Part shown: one piece after another, positions 7,990 through 14,930 of the stretch
Numbering within the stretch: position 1 is the first letter of the stretch
Layout: each line of letters begins with the position of its first letter
DNA from: Terriglobia bacterium
GTDB lineage: Bacteria > Acidobacteriota > Terriglobia > Bryobacterales > Bryobacteraceae
Length of the DNA: 64,000 bases
Assembly (NCBI GenBank): GCA_020073445.1
Contig: JAIQFE010000010.1
Span: 1-64,000, forward strand
Direction: 5' to 3'
Made by a program: the position numbers and the translations under genes
Notes under the pieces: model-generated
The model's database searches: none
What the model was told of the DNA's origin: nothing
The model's input: only the letters and a program-made list of their open reading frames with translations

Positions 7990-9459
7990 ATGTCTGCAAT
8001 GAAAACTGCCGTTCGACTGGCTCTGGATGCTGCATCCGTGCGCGGAGTGACTTATGCCGACGCGCGTGGGGTCGCGATCCGCAATCGCTCGCTGACCACC
8101 AAGAATGGACGCGTGGGGCATGCCTCGGAGTCGGAATCGCTCGGCATCGGCGTACGCGTGATCGCAGAAGGCGCATGGGGCTTTGCCGCGTCTGCCGATT
8201 TGAGCCGCGCCGCGGGGGAAGCGGCGGCTGCGCGGGCGGTCGATATTGCGAAAGCCTCGGCGCGTGTGAAAAGGGAAGATGTGCGGCTGGTTCCCGAACC
8301 TGCGGCTGTGGCCGAGTGGACGACACCTTACAAGATCGATCCGTTCACCACGTCGGTGGAGCAGAATCTCGATCTCTTGCTCAAGGTTGACGGGGAGGTG
8401 CGCGCCATCGCCGGGGTCACGCTTGCCGAGGCCGGCATGAATTTCCAGCGGGAAGAATCGTGGTTTCTTTCTTCCGAGGGCTCCGACATCCACCAGACAA
8501 AATATTCGACCGGTGCGGGATACACAGCGTATGCATTCGCTGGTTCCGAGATTCAGAAGCGGTCGTATCCAAACTCATTCGGCGGGCAGTGGCAGAACCG
8601 CGGCTACGAACTGATCGAAGAAATGAAGTTGGTGGAGAATGCCCGGCGCGTGGCGGAAGAAGCCGTCGCATTGCATCATGCCGACCAGTGCCCGGAAGGT
8701 ACGGCCACAATTATTCTGGATAGCTCGCAACTTGGCTTGCAGATTCACGAGTCCATCGGGCATCCGATTGAACTGGATCGGGTGCTGGGCATGGAAGCGA
8801 ATTTCGCGGGCACCTCATTTCTTACTCTCGAGAAACTGGGAAATTTGCGCTACGGCAGCGACCTGGTCAACGTTGTGGCTGACGCACGGCAGGAACATGG
8901 GCCGGGCCTCGGGACGTTCGCTTACGACGACGAAGGCGTGGCCGCACAATGCACGCCAATTATCACGAATGGACGCTTCACCGGGTATCTGAGTTCGCGC
9001 GAAACCGCTCACACGATCGGCGCCACCCGGTCCGGCGGCACACTGCGCGCGGAATGTTGGAACCGGCTGCCCATGATTCGCATGACTAACGTCAGCATTC
9101 TGCCTGGGGAGAAGCCGCTGAGCCTGGAACAGCTGATTGCAGCGACCGACGCCGGCATCTACATGCAGACCAATAAATCCTGGTCCATCGACGACAAGCG
9201 CTACAACTTTCAGTTTGGATGCGAGATTGGTTGGGAGATCAAGAATGGTAAACGGGTGCGGATGCTGAAGAATCCCTCGTATTCGGGTATCACCACGGAG
9301 TTCTGGAATTCGATGGACGCGATCTGCTCGCGCGACGAGTGGACGCTGTGGGGCACTCCGAATTGCGGCAAAGGCCAGCCCCAGCAGGTCGTGGGCACGG
9401 GACATGGGGCGAGCCCGGCTCGGTTTAGAAATATTCGCGTCGGCTCCGCTTATTCGTAG
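7990..9459 (+). CDS. tldD: TldD-type metalloprotease subunit
   Basis: TldD and TldE (PmbA) form a heterodimeric zinc protease that degrades unfolded or unstructured peptides and matures microcin-like peptides and CcdA. This 489-residue protein has the zinc-binding HExxxH motif as HESIGH at residues 253-258, followed by PIELDRVLG, and the family's C-terminal segment with GTPNCGKGQPQQ near the end. It is paired with tldE downstream, 69 bp away, so an operon is likely. Its stop codon TAG lies within the first bases of a REP-like repeat, and the last residues (SAYS) may therefore be shaped by the repeat insertion. A heptamer tract lies directly upstream. Confidence 0.93.
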   Translation: MSAMKTAVRLALDAASVRGVTYADARGVAIRNRSLTTKNGRVGHASESESLGIGVRVIAEGAWGFAASADLSRAAGEAAAARAVDIAKASARVKREDVRLVPEPAAVAEWTTPYKIDPFTTSVEQNLDLLLKVDGEVRAIAGVTLAEAGMNFQREESWFLSSEGSDIHQTKYSTGAGYTAYAFAGSEIQKRSYPNSFGGQWQNRGYELIEEMKLVENARRVAEEAVALHHADQCPEGTATIILDSSQLGLQIHESIGHPIELDRVLGMEANFAGTSFLTLEKLGNLRYGSDLVNVVADARQEHGPGLGTFAYDDEGVAAQCTPIITNGRFTGYLSSRETAHTIGATRSGGTLRAECWNRLPMIRMTNVSILPGEKPLSLEQLIAATDAGIYMQTNKSWSIDDKRYNFQFGCEIGWEIKNGKRVRMLKNPSYSGITTEFWNSMDAICSRDEWTLWGTPNCGKGQPQQVVGTGHGASPARFRNIRVGSAYS

Positions 9460-9516
9460 AGACGGGGATTGCCCCGCCGCACGCGGCAAAGGAGACGCGG
9501 CAAGCCGCGTCTCTAC
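9456..9516. repeat. REP-like doublet between tldD and tldE, supplying the tldD stop
   Basis: GTAGAGACGGGG at 9456 begins a palindromic half ending in CCCCG (about 9476), and a full GAGACGCGGC/GCCGCGTCTC copy follows at 9492-9516. The TAG at 9457-9459 within the repeat is the tldD stop codon. The doublet ends 12 bp before the tldE start. Confidence 0.85.
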
Positions 9517-9528
9517 GGGAAATTAGAG

Positions 9529-10926
9529 ATGATGACCAAGGATCAAGCCGCTGACATCTTCGACCGAATTCGCCGCTTCTCGTCTGCCGACGAGGTCGAG
9601 GCCATCTTCACCGGATCACACTTCGCCCTGACCCGATTTGCCAACAACACCATTCATCAGAATGTGGAGGAAGAGAACTCCATCGTTTCGATCCGCACGA
9701 ATTTTTCCGGACGGACGGCGCGCTCCACCGCCAACCAGTTTGACGACGAGAGTTTGCGGCGGGCCGTGGCTGCTTCGGAGAATCTCGCGCGAGTACAGGA
9801 GCCTGATCCGGACTTGCTGCCGATGCCGGATGCGCAAGAAGCCGGCGGAAGGACGGGCGAGGCGCCCGTCGCTCCATTGTCGAGGTTCTTCGAGCAGACG
9901 GCCGCGATTACTCCGTCCGATCGAGCCGAGGTGGTCAAGAGCATCGTGTCGGTTGCGGGTAAACATAACTTGACGACGGCGGGCATCTACTCGACCTCGG
10001 AATCGCGGGAAGGAATTTTCAACTCGCGCGGACTGGCGAATTGGCATCACCAGACGTTGGCTGAAGTTTCCATCACCATGCTGGCCGACGACTCTTCGGG
10101 CTGGCAGAAATTGAATTCGCCCGATGTCAGGAAGCTCGATCCCGTGCGACTGGCGGAAACGGCTGCGCGTAAGGCGGTCGAGTCGACCCATCCGCGCGAG
10201 ATTGCGCCAGGGAAGTACACGGTAATTCTTGAACCGGCGGCGGTGCTCGACATTGTTGGCTTCATGTTCTGGGACTACAGCGGCGTGGCGATTCTCGACC
10301 AACGCTCGTTTCTCAACGACCGGATCGGCACAAAACTGTTTGGGGAGAACATCAATATTTGTGATGACGCCCAGCATCCGCTGCAGGCGGGCTCGCCGTT
10401 TGATGGCGAGGGCATGCGCCGCCATCACGTGCCGCTGGTGGAGAGCGGCGTCGTGAAGCGTGTAGTCTATGCGCGCGCGACCGCGCAGAAGATGAAGAAT
10501 TCAGAGTACGCGGCCAAGGTCGGCCCCATCGAACCCACCGGCCACGGATTTCCGTTGCCGAACGAAGTGGGGGAGATGCCGATGAACATTGTTTTTGGCG
10601 CGCCAGAAAAGCCGCGAAGCGTTGCAGAGATGATCGCCTCGACCGAGCGCGGAGTGCTCGTCACGCGCCTGTGGTACATCCGGGAAGTCGATCCTTACGA
10701 GAAGATTGTGACCGGCATGACGCGCGACGGAACCTTCTTAGTCGAGAACGGCAAGGTCCAGTGTGGCCTGCGCAATTTCCGCTTTAACCAGAGCCTGATC
10801 TCGATGCTGTCAAACGTGGAAGCGATGAGCGTCCCAGTTCGCGCCTGCGGAGAGGAATCCTTTGACATGGTGGTTCCAGCCATGAAGGTGCGGGAGTTTA
10901 ACTTCACAGAAGTAACGAAGTTCTGA
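9529..10926 (+). CDS. pmbA: TldE/PmbA-type subunit
   Basis: TldE is the partner subunit of the TldD protease; it shares the fold but lacks the zinc motif, and none is seen here. Family signatures include HFALTRFANNTIHQNVEEEN near residue 25, the Asp/Glu-rich central region, and the C-terminal GTFLVENGKVQCGLRNFRFN. The ATG at 9529 is chosen because longer reading starts inside the upstream repeat. The protein is about 465 residues, normal for the family. Between residues 103 and 120 a short palindromic repeat is read through, adding GGRTGEAPVAP in a loop before FFEQTA. Another REP-like doublet follows the stop. Confidence 0.92.
   Translation: MMTKDQAADIFDRIRRFSSADEVEAIFTGSHFALTRFANNTIHQNVEEENSIVSIRTNFSGRTARSTANQFDDESLRRAVAASENLARVQEPDPDLLPMPDAQEAGGRTGEAPVAPLSRFFEQTAAITPSDRAEVVKSIVSVAGKHNLTTAGIYSTSESREGIFNSRGLANWHHQTLAEVSITMLADDSSGWQKLNSPDVRKLDPVRLAETAARKAVESTHPREIAPGKYTVILEPAAVLDIVGFMFWDYSGVAILDQRSFLNDRIGTKLFGENINICDDAQHPLQAGSPFDGEGMRRHHVPLVESGVVKRVVYARATAQKMKNSEYAAKVGPIEPTGHGFPLPNEVGEMPMNIVFGAPEKPRSVAEMIASTERGVLVTRLWYIREVDPYEKIVTGMTRDGTFLVENGKVQCGLRNFRFNQSLISMLSNVEAMSVPVRACGEESFDMVVPAMKVREFNFTEVTKF
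9852..9870. repeat. REP-like palindrome inside the tldE gene
   Basis: GACGGGCG (9852-9859) and CGCCCGTC (9863-9870) form a perfect 8-bp inverted repeat inside the coding frame. It encodes the peptide GGRTGEAPVAP and preserves the frame. It belongs to the GGGCG/CGCCC type also seen after mrdA. Confidence 0.7.
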
Positions 10927-10932
10927 GCCACA

Positions 10933-10993
10933 GTAGAGACGGGGCTTGCCCCGTCTTTGACGGCGAAGAAGACGCGGCAAGCCGCGTCTCTAC
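10933..10993. repeat. REP-like doublet after tldE
   Basis: A GTAGAGACGGGGC/TTGCCCCGTCTTT half at 10933-10957 is followed by an AGACGCGGC/GCCGCGTCT copy ending in CTAC at 10993. Its layout matches the doublets at 3957 and 9456: two palindromes in head-to-head order 10-15 bp apart. Confidence 0.85.
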
Positions 10994-11285
10994 GGAAAAT
11001 CAGTTGCAGCTCCTGCAGGCTGGAATCCATTTTTTCCACAACCTGGCGCACTTCAAGCCAAAAGCTAACAGCTAAGAGCCAAAAGCCTCGTCTACAGAGC
11101 GTCGAGCAATTGCATAATCCTCCCCTACGCCCCTAAGTCCCTGTACCACCGGCACTTCGCCGCTCTTGTTCCATGACTTCCGTAACTTTGCGTTGCCGAT
11201 GCCGGGGTGTAATCTCGCCCTGAAATGTGCACATGCTCAATAGGAGTGGTGCACGGCACGAACCGGAAGGAAGGTCGTCGCGAAC
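10994..11285. other. Intergenic spacer before the PilZ gene
   Basis: No gene is supported here. At about 11055-11087 there are short repeated units of the type AGCCAAAAGCTAA. A purine-rich GGAAGGAAGG at 11265-11274 may serve as a distant ribosome-binding site for the PilZ gene. Confidence 0.4.
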
Positions 11286-11669
11286 GTGTCTGAAGCCACC
11301 AAGGGAACTGTTGAAGTCAGCAAGAATCGGAAAGGTTATGCCGACGTGCAAGGCGCGCCTCGTTTTCCCATCAAACTGCCGGTGGCACTGAAGTCGACTG
11401 TGAATCAGGATGGAGTTGCGGGCCAGGGCTTCACAGGGAAGACGGTCGAGATGGAAAACATTTCCGCCAATGGCGTACTGTTCCGCATGGATGCCGATGT
11501 GCCCGTAGGTTCGGCGGTTGATTTTACGATTTCACTTCCCGCCGATGTTGTGGGCGCCGAGGCCGACGTCCAAGTGGACTGCCGCGGAAGAGTGGTGCGC
11601 AGTTTTGCGGATGGCAGCCGGCGTGGAGTCGGTGTAGTGATTGACGAGTACCGGTTCGAGCGTAAGTAA
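11286..11669 (+). CDS. PilZ domain protein
   Basis: PilZ domains bind cyclic di-GMP and relay it to a partner. The 127-residue protein has an unstructured N-terminus and then a single PilZ barrel with the NxSxxG signature as NISANG near residue 60. The usual upstream RxxxR motif is only partly kept: the matching stretch is RFPIK, with lysine in place of the second arginine. Binding of c-di-GMP is therefore uncertain. The start is a GTG at 11286. It lies 65 bp before the LuxR-type regulator on the same strand, with a REP half-copy between them. Confidence 0.8.
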   Translation: MSEATKGTVEVSKNRKGYADVQGAPRFPIKLPVALKSTVNQDGVAGQGFTGKTVEMENISANGVLFRMDADVPVGSAVDFTISLPADVVGAEADVQVDCRGRVVRSFADGSRRGVGVVIDEYRFERK

Positions 11670-11675
11670 GTTGGA

Positions 11676-11700
11676 GTAGAGACGCGGCGTGCCGTGTCTC
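11676..11700. repeat. Single REP-like half-copy
   Basis: GTAGAGACGCGGC with the variant arm GTGCCGTGTCTC forms one imperfect palindrome, just after the PilZ stop and 34 bp before the response-regulator start. It is a lone copy, unlike the doublets elsewhere. Confidence 0.7.
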
Positions 11701-11734
11701 AGGCCGCGCTTGGTAGGGCGCGAAAAGAGGACGG

Positions 11735-12550
11735 ATGGGCAGCACTTCGGTCAACATCGAGCCAGGCGACGGTTTTCAGCCTGAGGATGGTAAAGGCACG
11801 ATCCGCGTCATTGTGGCGGATACCCAAGCCATTTTCCGCGCCGGCCTGCGCAAGATCTTTGCGCTCGAGGACGACATACGGGTGGTTGGCCAGTCCGAGA
11901 GCCTCGATCAGACCGTCACCGCCATTCAGAAGTTTTCCGCGGACATTGTTATTTTCGAGGCGGCTCTCGCTCCGAATCCGGCCGACACCGTTTCCGATCT
12001 TCTCCGCCAAAATGCAAACTGCCGTTTGGTCGTCGTGCTGCAGGAACCCGATCAGGAGATGACGCTGGAATTGTTCCGGCGCGGTGCGCATGGCATCGTG
12101 TCGCGCGAAATTGAGCCGGAAATGCTGGTGGAATGCCTGCGCAAAGTCGCGCTGGGTGAACCCTGGCTCGAAAGCCACGCGGTCGCCTGGGTGATGCAGG
12201 CTTATCGCACGCAAGGCATGCGTCCCACCGGGTCGCGTCCCAAAGTTTCGCTCACCCCCAAGGAGTCGCTCATCGTTTCCTGTGTCACACAGGGAATGAA
12301 GAACAAAGAGATTGCCCTGCGGGTGGGCACCACCGAGCAGGTGGTCAAGAACTATCTTCGCAAGGTTTACGACAAGCTCGGAGTGGCTGACCGTCTGGAA
12401 CTCGCCCTGTATTGCTTGAATCACCGGGTAGTGGAAGGCGCGCTCCAGGCCAAGCCTGCCCAATCCACACAACCAACCGATGGACACGCTCCGGAAGCGC
12501 AGCCAACGCCCAACGCAGCGGCCGCCGCAGCTTCGGGATCTCACTCCTGA
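11735..12550 (+). CDS. LuxR/NarL-type regulator with a degenerate receiver domain
   Basis: The 271-residue protein has a receiver-like domain (residues 22-135) and a LuxR-type helix-turn-helix (about 180-235, with LTPKESLIVSCVTQGM, KNKEIALRVGTTEQVVKNYL and RKVYDKLGV). A low-complexity Ala/Pro/Gln tail follows. The receiver lacks the normal phosphorylation set: the phospho-acceptor position is Glu75 (IVIFEAAL), one acidic residue of the usual pair is Thr30 (VADTQ), and the conserved lysine is Arg124 (GIVSR). I infer that it works without phosphorylation, perhaps locked active by the Glu or controlled by a ligand. The ATG at 11735 has AGAGG 5 bp upstream. Confidence 0.85.
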   Translation: MGSTSVNIEPGDGFQPEDGKGTIRVIVADTQAIFRAGLRKIFALEDDIRVVGQSESLDQTVTAIQKFSADIVIFEAALAPNPADTVSDLLRQNANCRLVVVLQEPDQEMTLELFRRGAHGIVSREIEPEMLVECLRKVALGEPWLESHAVAWVMQAYRTQGMRPTGSRPKVSLTPKESLIVSCVTQGMKNKEIALRVGTTEQVVKNYLRKVYDKLGVADRLELALYCLNHRVVEGALQAKPAQSTQPTDGHAPEAQPTPNAAAAAASGSHS

Positions 12551-12594
12551 TTCTTCTCCATCTAGTACAATTCTTTGGCTAGTTCTCAGTTCCC

Positions 12595-12647
12595 GGTTCT
12601 CAGTTCTCAGCGAGGAGCCATGCGGGTTTTACTGAGAACTGAGAACT
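12595..12647. repeat. Heptamer-repeat hairpin upstream of bacterioferritin
   Basis: GGTTCTCAGTTCTCAG (12595-12610) pairs with CTGAGAACTGAGAACT (12632-12647) over about 15 bp with a 21-base loop. Both arms are tandem 7-bp units, the same unit as at 1580-1610. In RNA it would form a hairpin ending 27 nt before the bfr start. Confidence 0.7.
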
Positions 12648-12674
12648 GTTCCCATCCCCAGAGAGAGGCGACCC

Positions 12675-13157
12675 ATGAAAGGCGACGCAACCGTCATTGC
12701 CATCCTGAACGAGGTGCTCAAAGCCGAACTCACGGCGATCAACCAGTATTTCCTGCACGCCGAGATGTGCGAGAACTGGGGCTATGAACGCATGGCCAAG
12801 CAGGTTCGCAAGGAATCGATCGAAGAAATGCAGCACGCGGAAATTCTGATGGAGCGCATTTTGTACCTCGATGGCGCTCCCAACATGACCGACTATTTCA
12901 AGATTAACGTCGGGCAAACCCTGAAGCAGCAATTGGAGAACGACCTGCAACTCGAATACACGGCCGTGAAGCGCCTGAACGACGGCATCAAGGCCGCCGT
13001 GGCCGTCGGCGACAATGGTTCCCGCGAACTGATGGAGAAGATCCTGAAGGACGAAGAACACCACATCGACTGGCTGGAGGCGCAACTGCATGCGATCGAA
13101 GAGATGACGTACGAGAACTACCTCGCCCAGCAACTGCACAAGCCCGAGGAAAGCTAA
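12675..13157 (+). CDS. bfr: Bacterioferritin
   Basis: Bacterioferritin is a 24-mer iron store that oxidises Fe(II) at a di-iron centre. The 160-residue protein keeps the complete ferroxidase site: Glu in KAELTAINQY (position 18), Glu and His in EEMQHAE (51 and 54), Glu in LQLEYTA (94), and Glu and His in KDEEHHIDW (127 and 130). The methionine in EEMQH sits at the position of the haem ligand Met52, so it is a haem-binding Bfr rather than a ferritin. No -associated ferredoxin (bfd) is adjacent. A heptamer-repeat hairpin lies upstream; no Fur box was recognised. Confidence 0.95.
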   Translation: MKGDATVIAILNEVLKAELTAINQYFLHAEMCENWGYERMAKQVRKESIEEMQHAEILMERILYLDGAPNMTDYFKINVGQTLKQQLENDLQLEYTAVKRLNDGIKAAVAVGDNGSRELMEKILKDEEHHIDWLEAQLHAIEEMTYENYLAQQLHKPEES

Positions 13158-13180
13158 ACGCGAGGGTTAATCCTGTCAGT

Positions 13181-13217
13181 TGTCATCCCGGAGCGAAGTC
13201 GAAGAGAAGGAATCTGC
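13181..13217. repeat. Interspersed intergenic repeat (TGTCATCCCGGAGCGAAG type)
   Basis: The stretch beginning TGTCATCCCGGAGCGAAG and ending GGAATCTGC matches, from memory, a repeat that is abundant between genes in several bacterial phyla. Only one copy is seen in this window, so the assignment rests on recognition, not on repetition here. Confidence 0.45.
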
Positions 13218-13275
13218 AATTTCGCTGGCGGTCCTTGGCACTGTTAGAATCAAACCAATCGCTTCGCAGGGCGCC

Positions 13276-13365
13276 GGAGAGATGGCCGAGTGGCTGAAGG
13301 CGCACGCTTGGAAAGCGTGTTTACTCGAAAGGGTAACGTGGGTTCGAATCCCACTCTCTCCGCCA
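13276..13365 (+). tRNA. tRNA-Ser (anticodon GGA)
   Basis: Acceptor arms GGAGAGA (13276-13282) and TCTCTCC (13355-13361) pair fully, followed by discriminator G and encoded CCA (13363-13365). The anticodon stem CACGC/GCGTG holds the loop TTGGAAA, giving anticodon GGA at 13310-13312. The T arm is GTGGG/CCCAC with loop TTCGAAT. A long variable arm, as in all tRNA-Ser, lies between. It reads UCC and UCU codons. An integrase remnant lies 100 bp downstream, consistent with use as an integration site. Confidence 0.97.
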
Positions 13366-13465
13366 GACTTTTTGTTTTCAATAGCTTAAGTGCTTTGGTG
13401 TCGGTTCTGGTGTCTGTAATCCGTGGGATTTGACCGAAAGGCGATCTCAGGAGACAACAGCATCC

Positions 13466-13534
13466 ATGAAACGGCACGCCTCGAACCCTCAAACCCCTCG
13501 CGTCAACATTCTCAAGAAAATTAAGGTCGATGGC
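13466..13534 (+). pseudogene. Remnant of a site-specific integrase N-terminus
   Basis: A short frame starts at ATG 13466 with AGGAG 12 bp upstream and encodes 23 residues, including VNILKKIKVDG. This resembles, from memory, the extreme N-terminus of tyrosine recombinase/integrase proteins in acidobacteria. Coding sense ends abruptly at 13534, where the sequence switches to the antisense of a truncated acetyltransferase gene. Its position just after tRNA-Ser supports an integrase origin; the family call itself rests on only 11 informative residues. Confidence 0.4.
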
Positions 13535-13644
13535 ACGAAGAAGCGCACCGGCAACAGTTCCAGGTCGGGGAAACCCCAGATCACTTTTTGCAGGCGGACG
13601 GCTTCGGCGAATTCGGCATGCCCGGAAAGAGCGCGGACGTTCAT
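13535..13644 (-). pseudogene. Truncated GNAT acetyltransferase (COG3375-like) fragment
   Basis: The ATG at 13644 overlaps the mazG stop as ATGA, the usual sign of a coupled operon gene. It encodes about 37 family-like residues, including FAEAVRLQKVIWGF and LELLPVRFFV, which match the start of COG3375-type GNAT acetyltransferases. Family resemblance ends at about 13535, exactly where the integrase remnant begins on the other strand; the frame continues only to a stop at 13489. I read this as a gene cut by integration or imprecise excision at the neighbouring tRNA. Confidence 0.6.
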
Positions 13645-14465
13645 ACGCTCTCGCGCTTGGACTCCTGCCCCTTCGCCTCTTGCCAAAGCCGTTCCATTTC
13701 TTCGATGGTGGCTTCCTTTGGCGATTTACCCTGCGCCTCCAAGCCCTGTTCGACGTGGGCAAAGCGGCGGCGGAACTTCGCGTTGGTCCCACGCAAAGCC
13801 TGCTCCGGATCCACTTTGAGAAACCGTGCGATGTTCACAATCACGAACAGCAGGTCGCCAATTTCGTCTTGTAGAGCCTCCGGCGACCCGGCTTTTCGCG
13901 CTCCGTCTAATTCGACCAGCTCCTCGCGGAGTTTTTCGAGAACCTCATCGACGTTGTTCCAGTCGAAGCCGGCTCTGGCCGCGCGGCTGGCGATCTTGCC
14001 GGCTTCCATGAGGGCAGGGAGGCTGCGCGGGACACCTGCGAGCAGGCCTTTCGGCTTCGCGCGAGCCGCCTTCTCGCCAGCCTTGATCTCGTCCCACTTC
14101 CGCAGGACTTCGTCCGAGGTTTTGGCGTCGCCATCGGCGAACACGTGCGGATGGCGCCGGATCAGCTTGCTGTTGATGGCCTCGATCGCGTCGGTGACGT
14201 CAAAATGACCGGCTTCTTTCGCCATTTGCGAGAAGAACACCACTTGCAGCAGCAGGTCGCCGAGCTCGTCTGCCAAGCCGTCCCAATCGCGCGCGTCGAT
14301 CGAGTCCATGACCTCGTAGGTCTCTTCCAGCAGGTACGGCTTGATGGTGTCGAAGGTCTGTTCGCGATCCCAAGGGCAGCCTTCGGGTGAGCGCAGGCGG
14401 GCCATGATTTCTACCAGCCGCGCGAAGCCGGCCGCGGCGGAAGGCTTGGGCTCGGTGGGGGGCAC
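13641..14465 (-). CDS. mazG: Nucleoside triphosphate pyrophosphohydrolase MazG
   Basis: MazG hydrolyses NTPs and dNTPs to monophosphates and pyrophosphate, cleaning the pool and lowering ppGpp under stress. The 274-residue protein has two MazG domains, each with the Mg-binding ExxE..ExxD pattern: EETYEVMD..ADELGD around residue 47 in the first and EELVEL..QDEIGD around residue 190 in the second. The signature CPWDREQTFDTIKPYLLEE is present. The start is a GTG at 14465 without a strong ribosome-binding site, so a slightly later start is possible. Its stop overlaps the ATG of the truncated acetyltransferase fragment. Confidence 0.93.
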   Translation of the reverse strand: MPPTEPKPSAAAGFARLVEIMARLRSPEGCPWDREQTFDTIKPYLLEETYEVMDSIDARDWDGLADELGDLLLQVVFFSQMAKEAGHFDVTDAIEAINSKLIRRHPHVFADGDAKTSDEVLRKWDEIKAGEKAARAKPKGLLAGVPRSLPALMEAGKIASRAARAGFDWNNVDEVLEKLREELVELDGARKAGSPEALQDEIGDLLFVIVNIARFLKVDPEQALRGTNAKFRRRFAHVEQGLEAQGKSPKEATIEEMERLWQEAKGQESKRESV

Positions 14466-14503
14466 GGGAATCTTCAGCGTACCACCTCAATGCGGGGCAG
14501 CGG

Positions 14504-14806
14504 CTACTTCTTGTCGGCAGTCTTGTCCGCCACTTTGTCCGCGGTGTTGCTGACTGCATCGGCGGACTTGTGGACCACCTTCTTGGTCGCCTTCTTGGTG
14601 ACACTTCCCGTCTTCTTGGCAACCTTAACGGTGCCTTTTTCGGTGGCCTCTCCAGCCTTAACCGTCGCTTTCCCGGTGGCTTGTCCGGCCTTCTTTACAT
14701 CCGTTCCAGCATCCTTGATGTCGTCTTTGGCGCCCTGTGGCAGCGCGAAGGCTGTCATAGCGAACGAAGCGATCAAAACCGCGAAAGACATCGAAATGCG
14801 TTTCAT
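14504..14806 (-). CDS. Exported Lys/Ala/Thr-rich repeat protein
   Basis: This 100-residue protein has a clear signal peptide (residues 1-21, cut near AFA-LPQ) and then only Lys, Ala, Thr, Val, Asp and Gly in loosely repeated 7- to 11-residue units such as KATVKAGEATEKGTVKVAKK. It would form one long amphipathic helix or remain disordered, like LEA-type and histone H1-like proteins. A role in desiccation tolerance or envelope binding is speculation. It is upstream of mazG on the same strand, 38 bp away. The opposite strand is also open but less protein-like. Confidence 0.65.
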   Translation of the reverse strand: MKRISMSFAVLIASFAMTAFALPQGAKDDIKDAGTDVKKAGQATGKATVKAGEATEKGTVKVAKKTGSVTKKATKKVVHKSADAVSNTADKVADKTADKK

Positions 14807-14930
14807 GGCAAAAGTCTATCATGATCGAGAAGCGGCACCGATAAGGGTACTGCTAGTTCCCCCTTGATCCAAGCCGACCTGGGCCTTAGAATTGTTCTCC
14901 ATTCATCGAATGAGTTTTGGAGGAGGACCG

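Noticed and set aside
10996-11051. Short minus-strand coding-like stretch (RQVVEKMDSSLQEL)
   Set aside because: Only about 19 residues before it runs into a REP-like repeat; no support from family or start signal.
1580-12647. CRISPR array from regular short repeats
   Set aside because: Units are 7-8 bp and contiguous, without unique spacers; no cas genes.
13430-13819. 129-codon plus-strand frame after tRNA-Ser
   Set aside because: It is a chimera: integrase-like start followed by antisense of the acetyltransferase fragment and of mazG.
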